Shown in pieces: positions 1 through 8,392 of a stretch of 18,870 nucleotides of DNA (the stretch's first letter is position 1; the number at the start of each line of letters is the position of its first letter). The DNA lies in the NCBI GenBank assembly GCA_013214885.1, contig JABSRS010000020.1, positions 1-18,870 on the forward strand, in the 5' to 3' direction. Made by a program: the position numbers and the translations under genes. The notes under the pieces were generated by a model that made no database searches, was not told the DNA's origin, and saw only the letters and a program-made list of their open reading frames with translations. Source of the DNA: Gammaproteobacteria bacterium (lineage in GTDB: Bacteria; Pseudomonadota; Gammaproteobacteria; Enterobacterales; Psychrobiaceae).

Positions 1-203
1 TTGGGGTGATCGGACTTAAAAATTACGGTTATCAGCAACAGGCTCAGCAACTACTCAACAAACTATATACTCACGCGCAAGGACTTAAAGACGATGCCGC
101 GATTCGAGAAAATTATAATCCGATCACTGGTCAGGTCCAGGGCGCGACAAACTTTAGCTGGAGCGCCGCCCATTTATACTTACTATCTTTAGATAACGAT
201 TAA
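1..203 (+). CDS. GH63 (YgjK-like) glycosidase, C-terminal fragment
   Basis: Only the last ~66 codons are present; the reading frame is open to the left edge, so the gene starts outside the window. The visible tail holds the run RENYNPITGQ (about nt 105-134) and then NFSWSAAHLYLL, which is the closing signature of GH63 enzymes of the E. coli YgjK type, an (alpha/alpha)6-barrel inverting alpha-glucosidase family. From memory of YgjK, the Glu of the ENYNP motif (codon at 108-110) lines up with the general base, so the visible part of the active site is intact. A GTG at 6-8 is an internal codon, not a start. The substrate cannot be inferred; related MGH1-like hydrolases act on glucosylglycerate or mannosylglycerate. 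A sulfotransferase-like gene follows after 6 nt, suggesting one transcript. Family call fairly confident, substrate not. Confidence 0.72.
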   Translation, partial: GVIGLKNYGYQQQAQQLLNKLYTHAQGLKDDAAIRENYNPITGQVQGATNFSWSAAHLYLLSLDND

Positions 204-209
204 AAAACA

Positions 210-893
210 GTGTCAATTGAGTGGGGATTTCCTTATCATCCCCGCTTTATCGACGATGAGTATATGATAGTGAGCGCTAACAAAATTTTTATTATCGGGT
301 TGCCACGCACCGCCACGACTAGCGTTTGTGCAGCGATGCTTGATTTAGGGTTTACCACTGCGCATACCGCCTACACCAACCTGTGTATGGAGCAAGCTCA
401 GGTCATTGCCGACACCCCGATATTTTGTGACTATCAGCAACTTGATCAACGCTATCCCAATGCCAAGTTTATTTATTTAAGCCGCGAATTAACCAGTTGG
501 TTACCTTCAATACGCCAATTATTAGAGCGGATGTACCATAATTTACAACGCAGCGATGGCGGCTTTAACCCAACGTTAAAACGTTGTTATAACGATATTT
601 TTAGTCCCTTAACTTTAGATAATATCGCGCAAGATCAGTTTTTAACCTCTTGTTACCAACGCCACCAGCAAGGAGTGAGTGCTTACTTTAGCAACCGTCC
701 CAATGATTTATTAACCATTGATGTTAGTGCTAGTGACAGTTATCAGCAACTAATCGACTTTCTCGGGGTTAAATCAGCCAAAACAACATTTGAACAACTC
801 AACATTGGCGGCAAAGTCACCGCTTGGAAACAAGTCAAACACCCCCTAAAAATCGCCTCGACCCACAAAGCTGGCAAAGTCGACCCCGTATAG
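210..893 (+). CDS. Sulfotransferase-family protein (Sulfotransfer_4-like)
   Basis: 227 residues. Near the amino end is GLPRTATTS (residues 30-38), the 5'-phosphosulfate-binding P-loop of PAPS-dependent sulfotransferases. The run YPNAKFIYLSRELTSW (82-97) corresponds to the beta-strand, Arg and Ser that bind the 3'-phosphate. No signal peptide or membrane segment is seen, so it is presumably cytosolic. The family transfers sulfate from PAPS to hydroxyl or amino groups of carbohydrates or small molecules, and the acceptor here is unknown. The start is uncertain: the GTG used here lies 6 nt after the glycosidase stop with no clear Shine-Dalgarno. An in-frame ATG at 264-266 would begin 12 residues before the P-loop, as is common in this family. 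The preceding glycosidase is probably co-transcribed. Confidence 0.65.
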   Translation: MSIEWGFPYHPRFIDDEYMIVSANKIFIIGLPRTATTSVCAAMLDLGFTTAHTAYTNLCMEQAQVIADTPIFCDYQQLDQRYPNAKFIYLSRELTSWLPSIRQLLERMYHNLQRSDGGFNPTLKRCYNDIFSPLTLDNIAQDQFLTSCYQRHQQGVSAYFSNRPNDLLTIDVSASDSYQQLIDFLGVKSAKTTFEQLNIGGKVTAWKQVKHPLKIASTHKAGKVDPV

Positions 894-951
894 CTAAAGC
901 CCTCAGAGTCAACATTGAAACCATTAAGCATGCTATTTTGACGGTTGGTTA

Positions 952-979
952 TTGAACTAAGGCCATATTAACGTATGAT
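952..979 (+). promoter_or_regulatory. Possible sigma70 promoter for the SDR gene
   Basis: TTGAAC (952-957), a 16-nt spacer and TATGAT (974-979) resemble -35 and -10 boxes. Transcription would begin near 986, only ~5 nt before the TTG at 991. This favours the in-frame TTG at 1009 as the start of the next gene. Based on sequence match only. Confidence 0.4.
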
Positions 980-1008
980 CACACTTCACCTTGTTAGAGC
1001 ATAATCGT

Positions 1009-1884
1009 TTGAAAATCTTAATCACCGGTACCACAGGCAGAATTGGCCGCGCTATCTATATCAAGTTAATGCAACAGCATCAAGTTATTGGCATCGACCG
1101 CCTTCCCTGCTCAACCGTTGATCTAATTGGCGATATTCGTGATGACAATTTTATAAAACAGGCTCTTAACTCAGTCGATGTCATTGTGCATACTGCCGCC
1201 CTGCACGCGCCGCACGTTGGCTTGGTCAGCGATAATGAGTTTAACGACATTAACGTTGCTGCTACTGAACGCTTGTTTAAGTTAGGTGCAGCGCAAGGTA
1301 TAAAGCACTTCGTATTTACCAGCACCACCGCACTTTACGGCAAGGCATCAACCCCTAAAAATACCACAGGTTGGATTAATGAAAGTGTTACACCGCAACC
1401 AAAAACAATTTATCATCGGAGCAAGATAGCCGCTGAAACCTTGCTTGAGCAATTATCGAAGCAACACAACATTGCGGTGACCGTACTTCAAATGTCGCGC
1501 AGCTTTCCAGAGCCTGCCGATTTAATGGCATTATATCGGCTTAACCGTGGAGTTGACCCCCGTGATGTTGCTTGTGCTCACTCCTTAGCTATCGATAAAC
1601 GGTTGCCAGGCTTTAGACGCTTTATAATCTCAGCAGCGACGCCTTTTGAACGTCACCATTGCACTGAGCTTTTCAACAACCCTGCTGCGCTAGTGGCTCA
1701 ACTGGCTCCTGATCTTAGTGCTGAATTTTCCAAGCGCGGTTGGAGCCTGCCACAAAAAATTGACCGTGTTTACGACTCAAGTGCCGCTCAGCAAGAATTG
1801 GACTGGCAGCCTAAATATGGCTTTAAATCAGTGTTACAAATGCTCGATGACCAAGTATCGGAAGTGCTACCGGTCATTAACTAA
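1009..1884 (+). CDS. NAD(P)-dependent epimerase/dehydratase (extended SDR)
   Basis: A 291-residue Rossmann-fold protein from this start. The sequence opens LKILITGTTGRIG, with the GxxGxxG dinucleotide loop right at the amino end. DLIGDIRD matches the acidic region that follows the third strand. Further in come STTALYG (catalytic Ser/Thr) and YHRSK, the YxxxK catalytic pair, so the SDR active site is complete. The carboxyl part ends in a helix resembling the substrate-binding end of nucleotide-sugar epimerases. TTG 991 is six codons upstream in frame but sits almost on the predicted transcription start. TTG 1009 places the first strand at residue 2, as usual for the family, with a weak GAG element 9 nt upstream. 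Family members act on NDP-sugars, steroids or flavonoid-like compounds; nothing visible fixes the substrate. It has its own predicted promoter and may be independent of the sulfotransferase gene. Confidence 0.8.
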   Translation: MKILITGTTGRIGRAIYIKLMQQHQVIGIDRLPCSTVDLIGDIRDDNFIKQALNSVDVIVHTAALHAPHVGLVSDNEFNDINVAATERLFKLGAAQGIKHFVFTSTTALYGKASTPKNTTGWINESVTPQPKTIYHRSKIAAETLLEQLSKQHNIAVTVLQMSRSFPEPADLMALYRLNRGVDPRDVACAHSLAIDKRLPGFRRFIISAATPFERHHCTELFNNPAALVAQLAPDLSAEFSKRGWSLPQKIDRVYDSSAAQQELDWQPKYGFKSVLQMLDDQVSEVLPVIN

Positions 1885-1964
1885 TGTCAACCAGGCACAA
1901 ATTGTGATCCGTTTTTGCTCAATTTAGGGTAAACTCTATTTTTTTATTATCGCTGCGATAAATT

Positions 1965-2537
1965 ATGTTTGAATTAAAATATCACACACCTCAGGCTTGG
2001 ACCGATGCTGTTATGGCAGATTTTACGGCCTTTTTGCAAGATCATGCTGCCGCTGAAAAAAAAGCATCAGGCATGGCAATGAAAATGCTGTCTCATTACC
2101 CTGATCGTCCAAAATTAACCAAAGCAATGATTGATTTGGCGATTGAAGAATTGATCCACTTTAAGCAAGTGCTTAAATTACTACATGCCCGTAATTCACC
2201 ATTGGAAAAAGATCATAAAGATCCTTACATCAATCAACTTCGTGGTCATTTTCGTAAGGGTACCGACGAGTACTTTATGGATCGCCTGTTAATTGCTGGC
2301 GTTATTGAAGCCCGCGGTTATGAAAAATTCTCATTAGTAGCTGAGGCGTTAGAGCCAGGTAAAGACCGAGAACTTTACGTGGCTATCGCAAAATCTGAAG
2401 CCAAGCATAAAGACTTATTTGTTGAGCTAGCTTATGAGTATTTTGACAAAGCTGAAGTTGATATTCGCCTTGAAGAGCTATTAATTGCCGAAGCAAAAAT
2501 ATGTCAAGGTCTGCCATACCGAGCTGCTTTGCATTAA
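1965..2537 (+). CDS. miaE: tRNA-(ms2io6A37) hydroxylase MiaE
   Basis: 190 residues, ferritin-like four-helix bundle. MiaE is an O2-dependent non-haem di-iron monooxygenase that hydroxylates the isopentenyl side chain of 2-methylthio-N6-isopentenyladenosine at position 37 of tRNAs reading U-starting codons. The expected metal ligands are all visible: E31 (AAAEKK), E62xxH65 (EELIH), E116 (IEARGYE) and E145xxH148 (SEAKH). The length matches the short Pseudomonas-like form rather than the ~270-residue Salmonella form. The ATG at 1965 is the only sensible start, since the MFELKYHTP opening is typical. It is apparently monocistronic, 80 nt after the SDR gene, with an intrinsic terminator downstream. 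Confidence 0.93.
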   Translation: MFELKYHTPQAWTDAVMADFTAFLQDHAAAEKKASGMAMKMLSHYPDRPKLTKAMIDLAIEELIHFKQVLKLLHARNSPLEKDHKDPYINQLRGHFRKGTDEYFMDRLLIAGVIEARGYEKFSLVAEALEPGKDRELYVAIAKSEAKHKDLFVELAYEYFDKAEVDIRLEELLIAEAKICQGLPYRAALH

Positions 2538-2562
2538 AATTTGTGCCAATTTTTAGTCATAG

Positions 2563-2588
2563 AGCCTCGACACTGTTCGGGGCTTTTT
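2563..2588 (+). terminator. Intrinsic terminator after miaE
   Basis: The 8-bp stem AGCCTCGA / TCGGGGCT (one T-G pair) with a 6-nt loop is followed at once by a T run. It lies 25 nt past the miaE stop and fits a Rho-independent terminator. Confidence 0.8.
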
Positions 2589-2842
2589 AATGCGATTTAG
2601 GGTAAAAATTGCATTACCATCATCAACCTAGCAAGCCTAAAAACTATTACTTTGTTGTAGCTTGAAGCTGCTAAGCAATTGATGTTCAATCGTACCACTG
2701 ACTAGGTAATATCCACTCACCGATCCCCCCAGGCTTTCAAATCGATGTTTTTTTGGGCTAATTCTCATAAATAACAAATAATCATTGCAAACACAAATCG
2801 TTCGCATTAAGATCCTGCGAAATTAATCAGGATGACTATTAG
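2589..2842 (+). promoter_or_regulatory. Upstream region and promoter of the TonB-receptor operon
   Basis: This noncoding stretch of ~250 nt holds a good promoter: TTGCAA (2785-2790), 17-nt spacer, TAAGAT (2808-2813). AGGA at 2829-2832 is the ribosome site for the lipoprotein gene, 10 nt before its ATG. The bases over and just upstream of the promoter contain Fur-box-like pieces: AATTCTCAT (2760-2768), ATAATCATT (2778-2786) and AATCGTTCGCATT (2796-2808). No single 19-mer is a strong match; the best, ending at 2808, agrees at roughly 14 of 19 positions with an iron-box pattern. Iron control is therefore only a suggestion. Nothing else is recognised in 2589-2755. Confidence 0.45.
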
Positions 2843-5626
2843 ATGAAAAAGAATATTGTATTGACCACGCTGTCACTTGCCTTGCTAACTGCATGTGGTG
2901 GTAGCTCAAGTAGTAATAACTTGCCCCAATTTACCCAGTCTGCAATCACGTTATCTGTTGCTGAAGATGCCGTGTTATCGCAAAAATTCACCGCTACAGA
3001 TCAAGATGGCGATACAATTACTTATTCATTGGCCAATGCCGCCGCCAATGGTCAAGTGGTTATTGATGCTAGCACTGGTGCGCTAACTTACACCCCCAAC
3101 CCTAACTTTTATGGCACAGACACCTTTAGCATAGCGGCTGCTGATGCAACGGGGCGCACTACTCAACAGATTTCAATCAATGTTAGTGCCGTTAATGACG
3201 CACCTGTTATTGCAATGGACAATATTTTAGTCTCTGGTGGCGAAACGAAACAAGGCATGGTCCAGGCAACAGATGCCGATAATGACACCTTAACCTACAC
3301 CATCGAGCAAGCACCGAGTAACGGTACATTAACCATTGACCAAAATACTGGTGCAATCACCTATATCGTGACAAAACTGCAAGAAACCAAAGACATTTTC
3401 ACTGTTGGTGTTTCTGATGGCACTGCTGAACTCGTCACTAAAACTATCACCATTAGAGCATCGATTGCGTCTAATATCGATCGCGCCTATTATTATTACG
3501 CGTCAGATCAATCACGTTTACAGCAAGCACAAACCATTACCGACACGCTGCAAAATGATCAAGTTAAGTCTAATGTATACAGCAGTTTAGCACGTGGTTA
3601 CGCGCTCGCAGGTTTTAGTAATAAAGTTGAAAAATTACTGACGCCACAGTCAATTGTCGATCAAGAAACGCGTGCTCGCGCCATGCTCAGTGCAGCCTAT
3701 GCCAATGTTCGTCTTGGCAATAATGTTATCGCCAAGGATTACTTAGTCCAGGCGCAAAACCTTTATAACGAAGTACTAGCGACCAATGGTATTGCGACTC
3801 TTGACGCTCAGTTTATGATTGACGTTAGTGACGTTTATCATAAAATGGGCGATCAACAAGCACAGGCGCAAACCTATAGTTTGCTTGATTTATTGATGAA
3901 TACCCTGCCAGAAGGCACTGAATCACAACGCCTATTCTTTGGCTACGATCGTATAGTTAAAAGCGCTGTTGCTCATTGGCAAAATACTGGTGTTGAAGAC
4001 GACCGCTTACATGCCATAGCATTAGCCAAGCGCTCGTTGCGTTTAATCCCCAAAATAGGTTATAGCACCAATCGTAACGGCGTCATTTTTTCTAGCACAA
4101 CACTCATTGGCTATGAGTACCTGATCAAACAATTTTATCAGCTCAATGAAATTGATTTGGCTAAACAGACCTTAGCCATGGCGTTAGCACTTTATGGCTA
4201 TGTTGATTATGACACCGATTTTTCAGTGGCTGCCGACCAATACGCTGATAATACTAAAAATGAGTTCGTCTGGACAGCACCTGATTTTGCTGGCTTTTAT
4301 ATTACCCTCTATCCAAACGCCGAATCTGCGCCACTAACAGATATCGCCAAAGGCAGTTTATGGTTTGATTATGTCAAAGACAGTATTATCGCCAGTGCTG
4401 AAGAGGAACGTATGATAGCGCAATTAGCTGTCAGTACATCCGATCAAGCAGCGTTAGAATTAGCTCAATCAGTTAAAAACGATGAGGATTTACGGCAATA
4501 TTTCACCGATATTATTGCTTACAACAATAGTAATTCTGGTGCAGCAGAGCTCTTAGTGGCGCAAAAGCGTTATTCAGCAGCCAAACTGATTCTCGATGAA
4601 GGCCTAGCGTTAGTTCAAAGTGATGAGTACTTCGCCCAAAATCGTAGTTCATATTCTTTTGTCTCAGGCGATTCAGGATGTAACCGCGTAGCCAGCTTAT
4701 TTCAGGAAATGGCAAGTGAGATGCCAGATTCAGATTATTTAGCTCAAGCTAAATCATCTGCAAAAATATGTTATGACTTGGTCGTGGAGCATTACAGCAC
4801 CGAAATGGTTGATACCAATGGCGTAATATTATCGAGTAATTCTGACAGCATTCAAGCCGTCGCCGAAACCGCTCATTTACTTGCAGATCTAGAGATGGTA
4901 AGCGAGCTAAAAACCCTACTTGCAACCGCGGAAGTAAGCCTAGCGCAAGCAACAGATATCACTGTAATTAAAAAAATACAGTTACTTAGTCAATTAGGGC
5001 GTGAACTTGCACAAGGTGGTGAATTTATTCTAAGTCAAGGATATTATGATCGCGCGATCACCGAGATTGTTGCGATAGAAACATCGGCAACGGCGGCAGC
5101 ACAAGGAAATGCAACCCGCTATTTCTATAATTCTCGACGCAACTCTTCTAGTTATAGTAATAAACTCGATTTAATTGACCAACAGCAGCTCAACATTGTT
5201 AATGCTGCTGTAATAAAGACCACTGCTACCACTAATATAGCCGGGTTATTTGAACAAGTAATGACACTATTAGCGGATCGTTCTGACCTCATTAAAAATG
5301 AAGAATATCCAAACTTCGCAGCTTTATTTATTGATCTTGGTAACTTTGAACGTGCAACGCAGATCAGTAAAGATCCTGCATTGGGCGATGTTGAAAAAGC
5401 CTCAATTGAAGCTAATATTGCCAAACGATTGGCCGTAACTGATGACTTCCCTAGTACTATCATTGCCAGCGTTGATACTGATGGTGACGGCATGCCAAAC
5501 TTCTTTGCCCCATTTGCGACCGAGCAAATGATTACGCAATCAGGTTTAGTGTTGGATCCCGATAGCGATAATGATGGTGTTAATGACGAAACAGATGCCT
5601 TCCCATTAGACGCTAAACGCCAGTAA
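2843..5626 (+). CDS. Large outer-membrane lipoprotein: Ig/cadherin-like domains, helical TPR-like body, TSP3-like tail
   Basis: 927 residues. The signal sequence ends in the lipobox LLTAC, with lipidated Cys18 followed by GGSSSS. There is no Asp at +2, so outer-membrane sorting is expected. Residues ~27-118 and ~120-205 are two tandem bacterial Ig/cadherin-like repeats (DQDGDTITYSL; TPNPNFYGTDTFSI; DADNDTLTYTI). From ~206 to ~870 the chain is alpha-helical with recurring alanine-rich pairs (SSLARGYALAGF, ARAMLSAAYANVRLG), resembling TPR or SEL1-type solenoids without a clean consensus. The tail carries two calcium-type acidic loops, DTDGDGMPN (878-886) and DPDSDNDGVNDETDAFP (905-921), as in thrombospondin type 3 repeats. 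Its stop overlaps the receptor start (TAATG), so the two are translationally coupled and probably partners. By analogy with SusD it could be a substrate-capturing lid, but this is inference. I know no named family for the whole protein. Confidence 0.85.
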   Translation: MKKNIVLTTLSLALLTACGGSSSSNNLPQFTQSAITLSVAEDAVLSQKFTATDQDGDTITYSLANAAANGQVVIDASTGALTYTPNPNFYGTDTFSIAAADATGRTTQQISINVSAVNDAPVIAMDNILVSGGETKQGMVQATDADNDTLTYTIEQAPSNGTLTIDQNTGAITYIVTKLQETKDIFTVGVSDGTAELVTKTITIRASIASNIDRAYYYYASDQSRLQQAQTITDTLQNDQVKSNVYSSLARGYALAGFSNKVEKLLTPQSIVDQETRARAMLSAAYANVRLGNNVIAKDYLVQAQNLYNEVLATNGIATLDAQFMIDVSDVYHKMGDQQAQAQTYSLLDLLMNTLPEGTESQRLFFGYDRIVKSAVAHWQNTGVEDDRLHAIALAKRSLRLIPKIGYSTNRNGVIFSSTTLIGYEYLIKQFYQLNEIDLAKQTLAMALALYGYVDYDTDFSVAADQYADNTKNEFVWTAPDFAGFYITLYPNAESAPLTDIAKGSLWFDYVKDSIIASAEEERMIAQLAVSTSDQAALELAQSVKNDEDLRQYFTDIIAYNNSNSGAAELLVAQKRYSAAKLILDEGLALVQSDEYFAQNRSSYSFVSGDSGCNRVASLFQEMASEMPDSDYLAQAKSSAKICYDLVVEHYSTEMVDTNGVILSSNSDSIQAVAETAHLLADLEMVSELKTLLATAEVSLAQATDITVIKKIQLLSQLGRELAQGGEFILSQGYYDRAITEIVAIETSATAAAQGNATRYFYNSRRNSSSYSNKLDLIDQQQLNIVNAAVIKTTATTNIAGLFEQVMTLLADRSDLIKNEEYPNFAALFIDLGNFERATQISKDPALGDVEKASIEANIAKRLAVTDDFPSTIIASVDTDGDGMPNFFAPFATEQMITQSGLVLDPDSDNDGVNDETDAFPLDAKRQ

Positions 5627-8352
5627 TGCACATTAAGCTAACAGCGATAACGGTAAGCATCTTGCTTGCCGTTATCAGTGCGCAAGCACATGGAAATAAC
5701 GATAAATGTCAGGATGATGACTGCGTCAAGGCAGTTGAAAAACGCGCCAAAAAAACGGCTAAACCGGCTAAAGAACAGCATTCTTACCTTGAAGTAATTG
5801 AAGTTAAGGGGCGGCGGTTAAATCCGATGAGTCGTAATGCCGAAGGCAGTTATACCCTCGATAATGATTTGATTAAAGATTACCGTTTTGGCAATGGTAA
5901 TTTAAACGACATTTTAGGTATTTTGCCCGGCGTCCAATATGGTGAAAGTGCGCTTAATAGCAGTAACGTGAGCAATATTAAGCCCAGTGAAGTCTCTTTG
6001 TCTGGTGCTCAGGGTCATCAATCATCTTATAATATTGATGGTGTCAACAATAATTCGCGTTTGAGCACCGGTAATGCCGAAGCTGATCGTAATCTATTGC
6101 AAGATGTCACTGGCCATAGCCAATCTACTTTCGTTAATCTTGACTTGCTCGACAGTATTGAGGTTTATGACAGTAATATTCCGGCAAAATACGGTCAGTT
6201 TTCTGGTGGCTTAGTCAATGTTCACACGACCAAGGCGACAGATAAACCGACTTTCGGCATCACTTATCGCCAAACCGCCACGGACTGGACGCAGTTTCAT
6301 GTGATTAAAGGACCATCACAAACGGCAAGTCGTGAGGTGGTGATCCCACAATTTAATAAACAAAGCCTTAATTTATATCTAACAACACCATTATCCGCGG
6401 ATAGTGGTTTGGTGGCACAATTTCAATGGTTGAAATCTGAAGAAATACGCGATCAGTTAGGAACGGCTAAAAATCAACAGCAAACTAACGGCAACATGCT
6501 GCTAAAGTATCATTACAATGTGACTATTAATGACGAAATCACTCTGAACGCTTATTATGCCCCTTATCAAGGTGAGTATTTTGATGCTAACGCCAAAAAT
6601 AGTGATTTTAATATTAAAGGCGGTGGTTACAGTGTCAGTGGACAATGGATCCATGACGATAACTGGGGGGACATCACCACAAAAATTGGGTTTAACCGCA
6701 GTGAAAACTCGAAAACCTCGCCTAATTATTGGTTTACATGGGACAACATTAATGGCAAGCCATGGGGAAATTACAACAACAGTATCATTAGTCTCGAAGG
6801 TGGCTATGGTGATATCGATAAGATTCAACAAACGGTTAATTTAAGCAGCGATCTTAATCTAATAATGCCAACGATATTGGGTGCTCAGTCGCTGCTTAAT
6901 CTTGGGGTTGAAATAAGCCAGCAGCAGCAACAGTTCAACCGCTTAACCGATTCGATTCTTTATAATGGGGCGTTTCCGAAACCAGGCATCAATTGTGGTA
7001 GTTATACCTTTGACTGTATTGAAACCCAGTTTAAACAACCAGTAAGTGAATTAGAGCAGCAGCTTGGTCGACCAATCGACTATAGTAATGGCGACGATAT
7101 GCTCATTTATGACGCTAATGTCATTCAAGCTGGCCAATTTTTTACAACCCGACAACTCGCGCCTAAAAGCAATGTTAGCGTCACTGTCAACAACCTGGCT
7201 CTCTATGGCGAGTTGTCATTAGATTACGCACAATTAAACGTCGTGGCGGGAGTACGCTATGATTATAATGATTTTTTTGAGCAACATAATATTGCGCCAA
7301 GATTTAGGATGAGCCTCGATGTATTTGACGATCAACGCCATCAAATCACCACGGGCTTTAATCGTTATTATCAAGCCGACTTAACCCATTATAAGTTAAA
7401 TCAAGCAATGACGCCGATGCATCAAGAGGTGCGACATAGTTATCTTAATCAACCGCAATCATGGCAAGCAGAATTAACCTCGACCGGATATTTATATCGT
7501 TTTACCGAGACTAAAACGCCTTACAGTGATGAGTTTAGTCTCGCCTATCGTTATCAATTACTCGGTGGCACCTTAGAGGCGAAATGGCTAAATCGCTATA
7601 ATAAACAGGCTGTTAATCGTACTAAAAGCTATAACGATGATGGTCAGGCGATACTCACTGGTACCAACGCTGGTAGTAGTCACTACCAACGTTATAGCCT
7701 GTCATGGATGGCCAAATTTGACCAACAACATATTGAACTTAACTTTTCAAAAGCATCTAATACGGTCGACCAAGCTAGCTTCGATCGGCTAGTTAGCTAT
7801 GATGAAAATAAGCAGCAAACTTACGCCGGCACCGAAAATTCCGATGATTCAGATCTTGTTTTCTTTCAATATGAAGAGCTTGTTTATAATAAACGAATCA
7901 ATCAATTAGAACCGAAGACTAAATCAGAACTTATTAGTCGCCATGATCTGGCACTAGAAAGCCAAGACTATAATCGTCCCTATATCGCTAATGCTAGCTG
8001 GGGTATCGATGTTGCGCAATGGCAAATTTCATTGCAAGCCCGCTATGTCTCTGGCCAAGAAGCTGTTTATGCGACCGGATTAATGCTAGCAGCCAAACTC
8101 GAAACCAGCACCTGTGATGGTTGTAAAATAAGCGAAAAATCTTACCCACTATATGCAAAATATGACCGCCCTAGTTATTGGCAACTTAATGGCAGTCTCA
8201 AATATAATTGGGACGTTACGCCACAAGATCGGATCGTGTTGAGTTTTGAAGGCCAAAATATTTTAAATCAACGTAGCTACCAAATTGGTCCTCTAGGCAA
8301 TGGTAGCGAACTAGGCCGCCGATTTTGGTTAGGCATTAGTTATCAACATTAA
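5626..8352 (+). CDS. TonB-dependent outer-membrane receptor
   Basis: 908 residues. The signal peptide ends near AQA (19-21). After a Lys-rich linker comes a TonB-box-like stretch, YLEVIEVKG (54-62). The plug follows at ~70-205 (NDILGILPGVQYG; VSLSGAQGHQSSYNIDGV; IPAKYGQFSGGLVNV), then the beta-barrel, which ends GRRFWLGISYQH with alternating aromatics. The terminal residue is His rather than the usual Phe. The plug resembles the Oar/carbohydrate-type receptors rather than classical siderophore receptors. Cys28 and Cys33 flank an acidic QDDD just after the signal peptide. Cys457/Cys464 and Cys830/Cys833 form two further close pairs, probably disulfides in external loops. Translation is coupled to the lipoprotein gene by a 1-nt overlap. 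It imports an unknown ligand across the outer membrane using TonB/ExbBD energy; no tonB-exbBD is in the window. Confidence 0.9.
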   Translation: MHIKLTAITVSILLAVISAQAHGNNDKCQDDDCVKAVEKRAKKTAKPAKEQHSYLEVIEVKGRRLNPMSRNAEGSYTLDNDLIKDYRFGNGNLNDILGILPGVQYGESALNSSNVSNIKPSEVSLSGAQGHQSSYNIDGVNNNSRLSTGNAEADRNLLQDVTGHSQSTFVNLDLLDSIEVYDSNIPAKYGQFSGGLVNVHTTKATDKPTFGITYRQTATDWTQFHVIKGPSQTASREVVIPQFNKQSLNLYLTTPLSADSGLVAQFQWLKSEEIRDQLGTAKNQQQTNGNMLLKYHYNVTINDEITLNAYYAPYQGEYFDANAKNSDFNIKGGGYSVSGQWIHDDNWGDITTKIGFNRSENSKTSPNYWFTWDNINGKPWGNYNNSIISLEGGYGDIDKIQQTVNLSSDLNLIMPTILGAQSLLNLGVEISQQQQQFNRLTDSILYNGAFPKPGINCGSYTFDCIETQFKQPVSELEQQLGRPIDYSNGDDMLIYDANVIQAGQFFTTRQLAPKSNVSVTVNNLALYGELSLDYAQLNVVAGVRYDYNDFFEQHNIAPRFRMSLDVFDDQRHQITTGFNRYYQADLTHYKLNQAMTPMHQEVRHSYLNQPQSWQAELTSTGYLYRFTETKTPYSDEFSLAYRYQLLGGTLEAKWLNRYNKQAVNRTKSYNDDGQAILTGTNAGSSHYQRYSLSWMAKFDQQHIELNFSKASNTVDQASFDRLVSYDENKQQTYAGTENSDDSDLVFFQYEELVYNKRINQLEPKTKSELISRHDLALESQDYNRPYIANASWGIDVAQWQISLQARYVSGQEAVYATGLMLAAKLETSTCDGCKISEKSYPLYAKYDRPSYWQLNGSLKYNWDVTPQDRIVLSFEGQNILNQRSYQIGPLGNGSELGRRFWLGISYQH

Positions 8353-8392
8353 TCATTAAACTTTATTAATCATTTACCAAGGAATATATAAT

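Noticed and set aside
5152..5631. 159-codon open frame on the minus strand
   Set aside because: It lies wholly opposite the 3' end of the lipoprotein gene, has low-complexity Ser-rich composition, no ribosome site and no recognisable domain.
6502..6831. 109-codon minus-strand and overlapping 95-codon plus-strand frames inside the receptor gene
   Set aside because: Both are out-of-frame shadows of the well-supported TonB receptor coding sequence.
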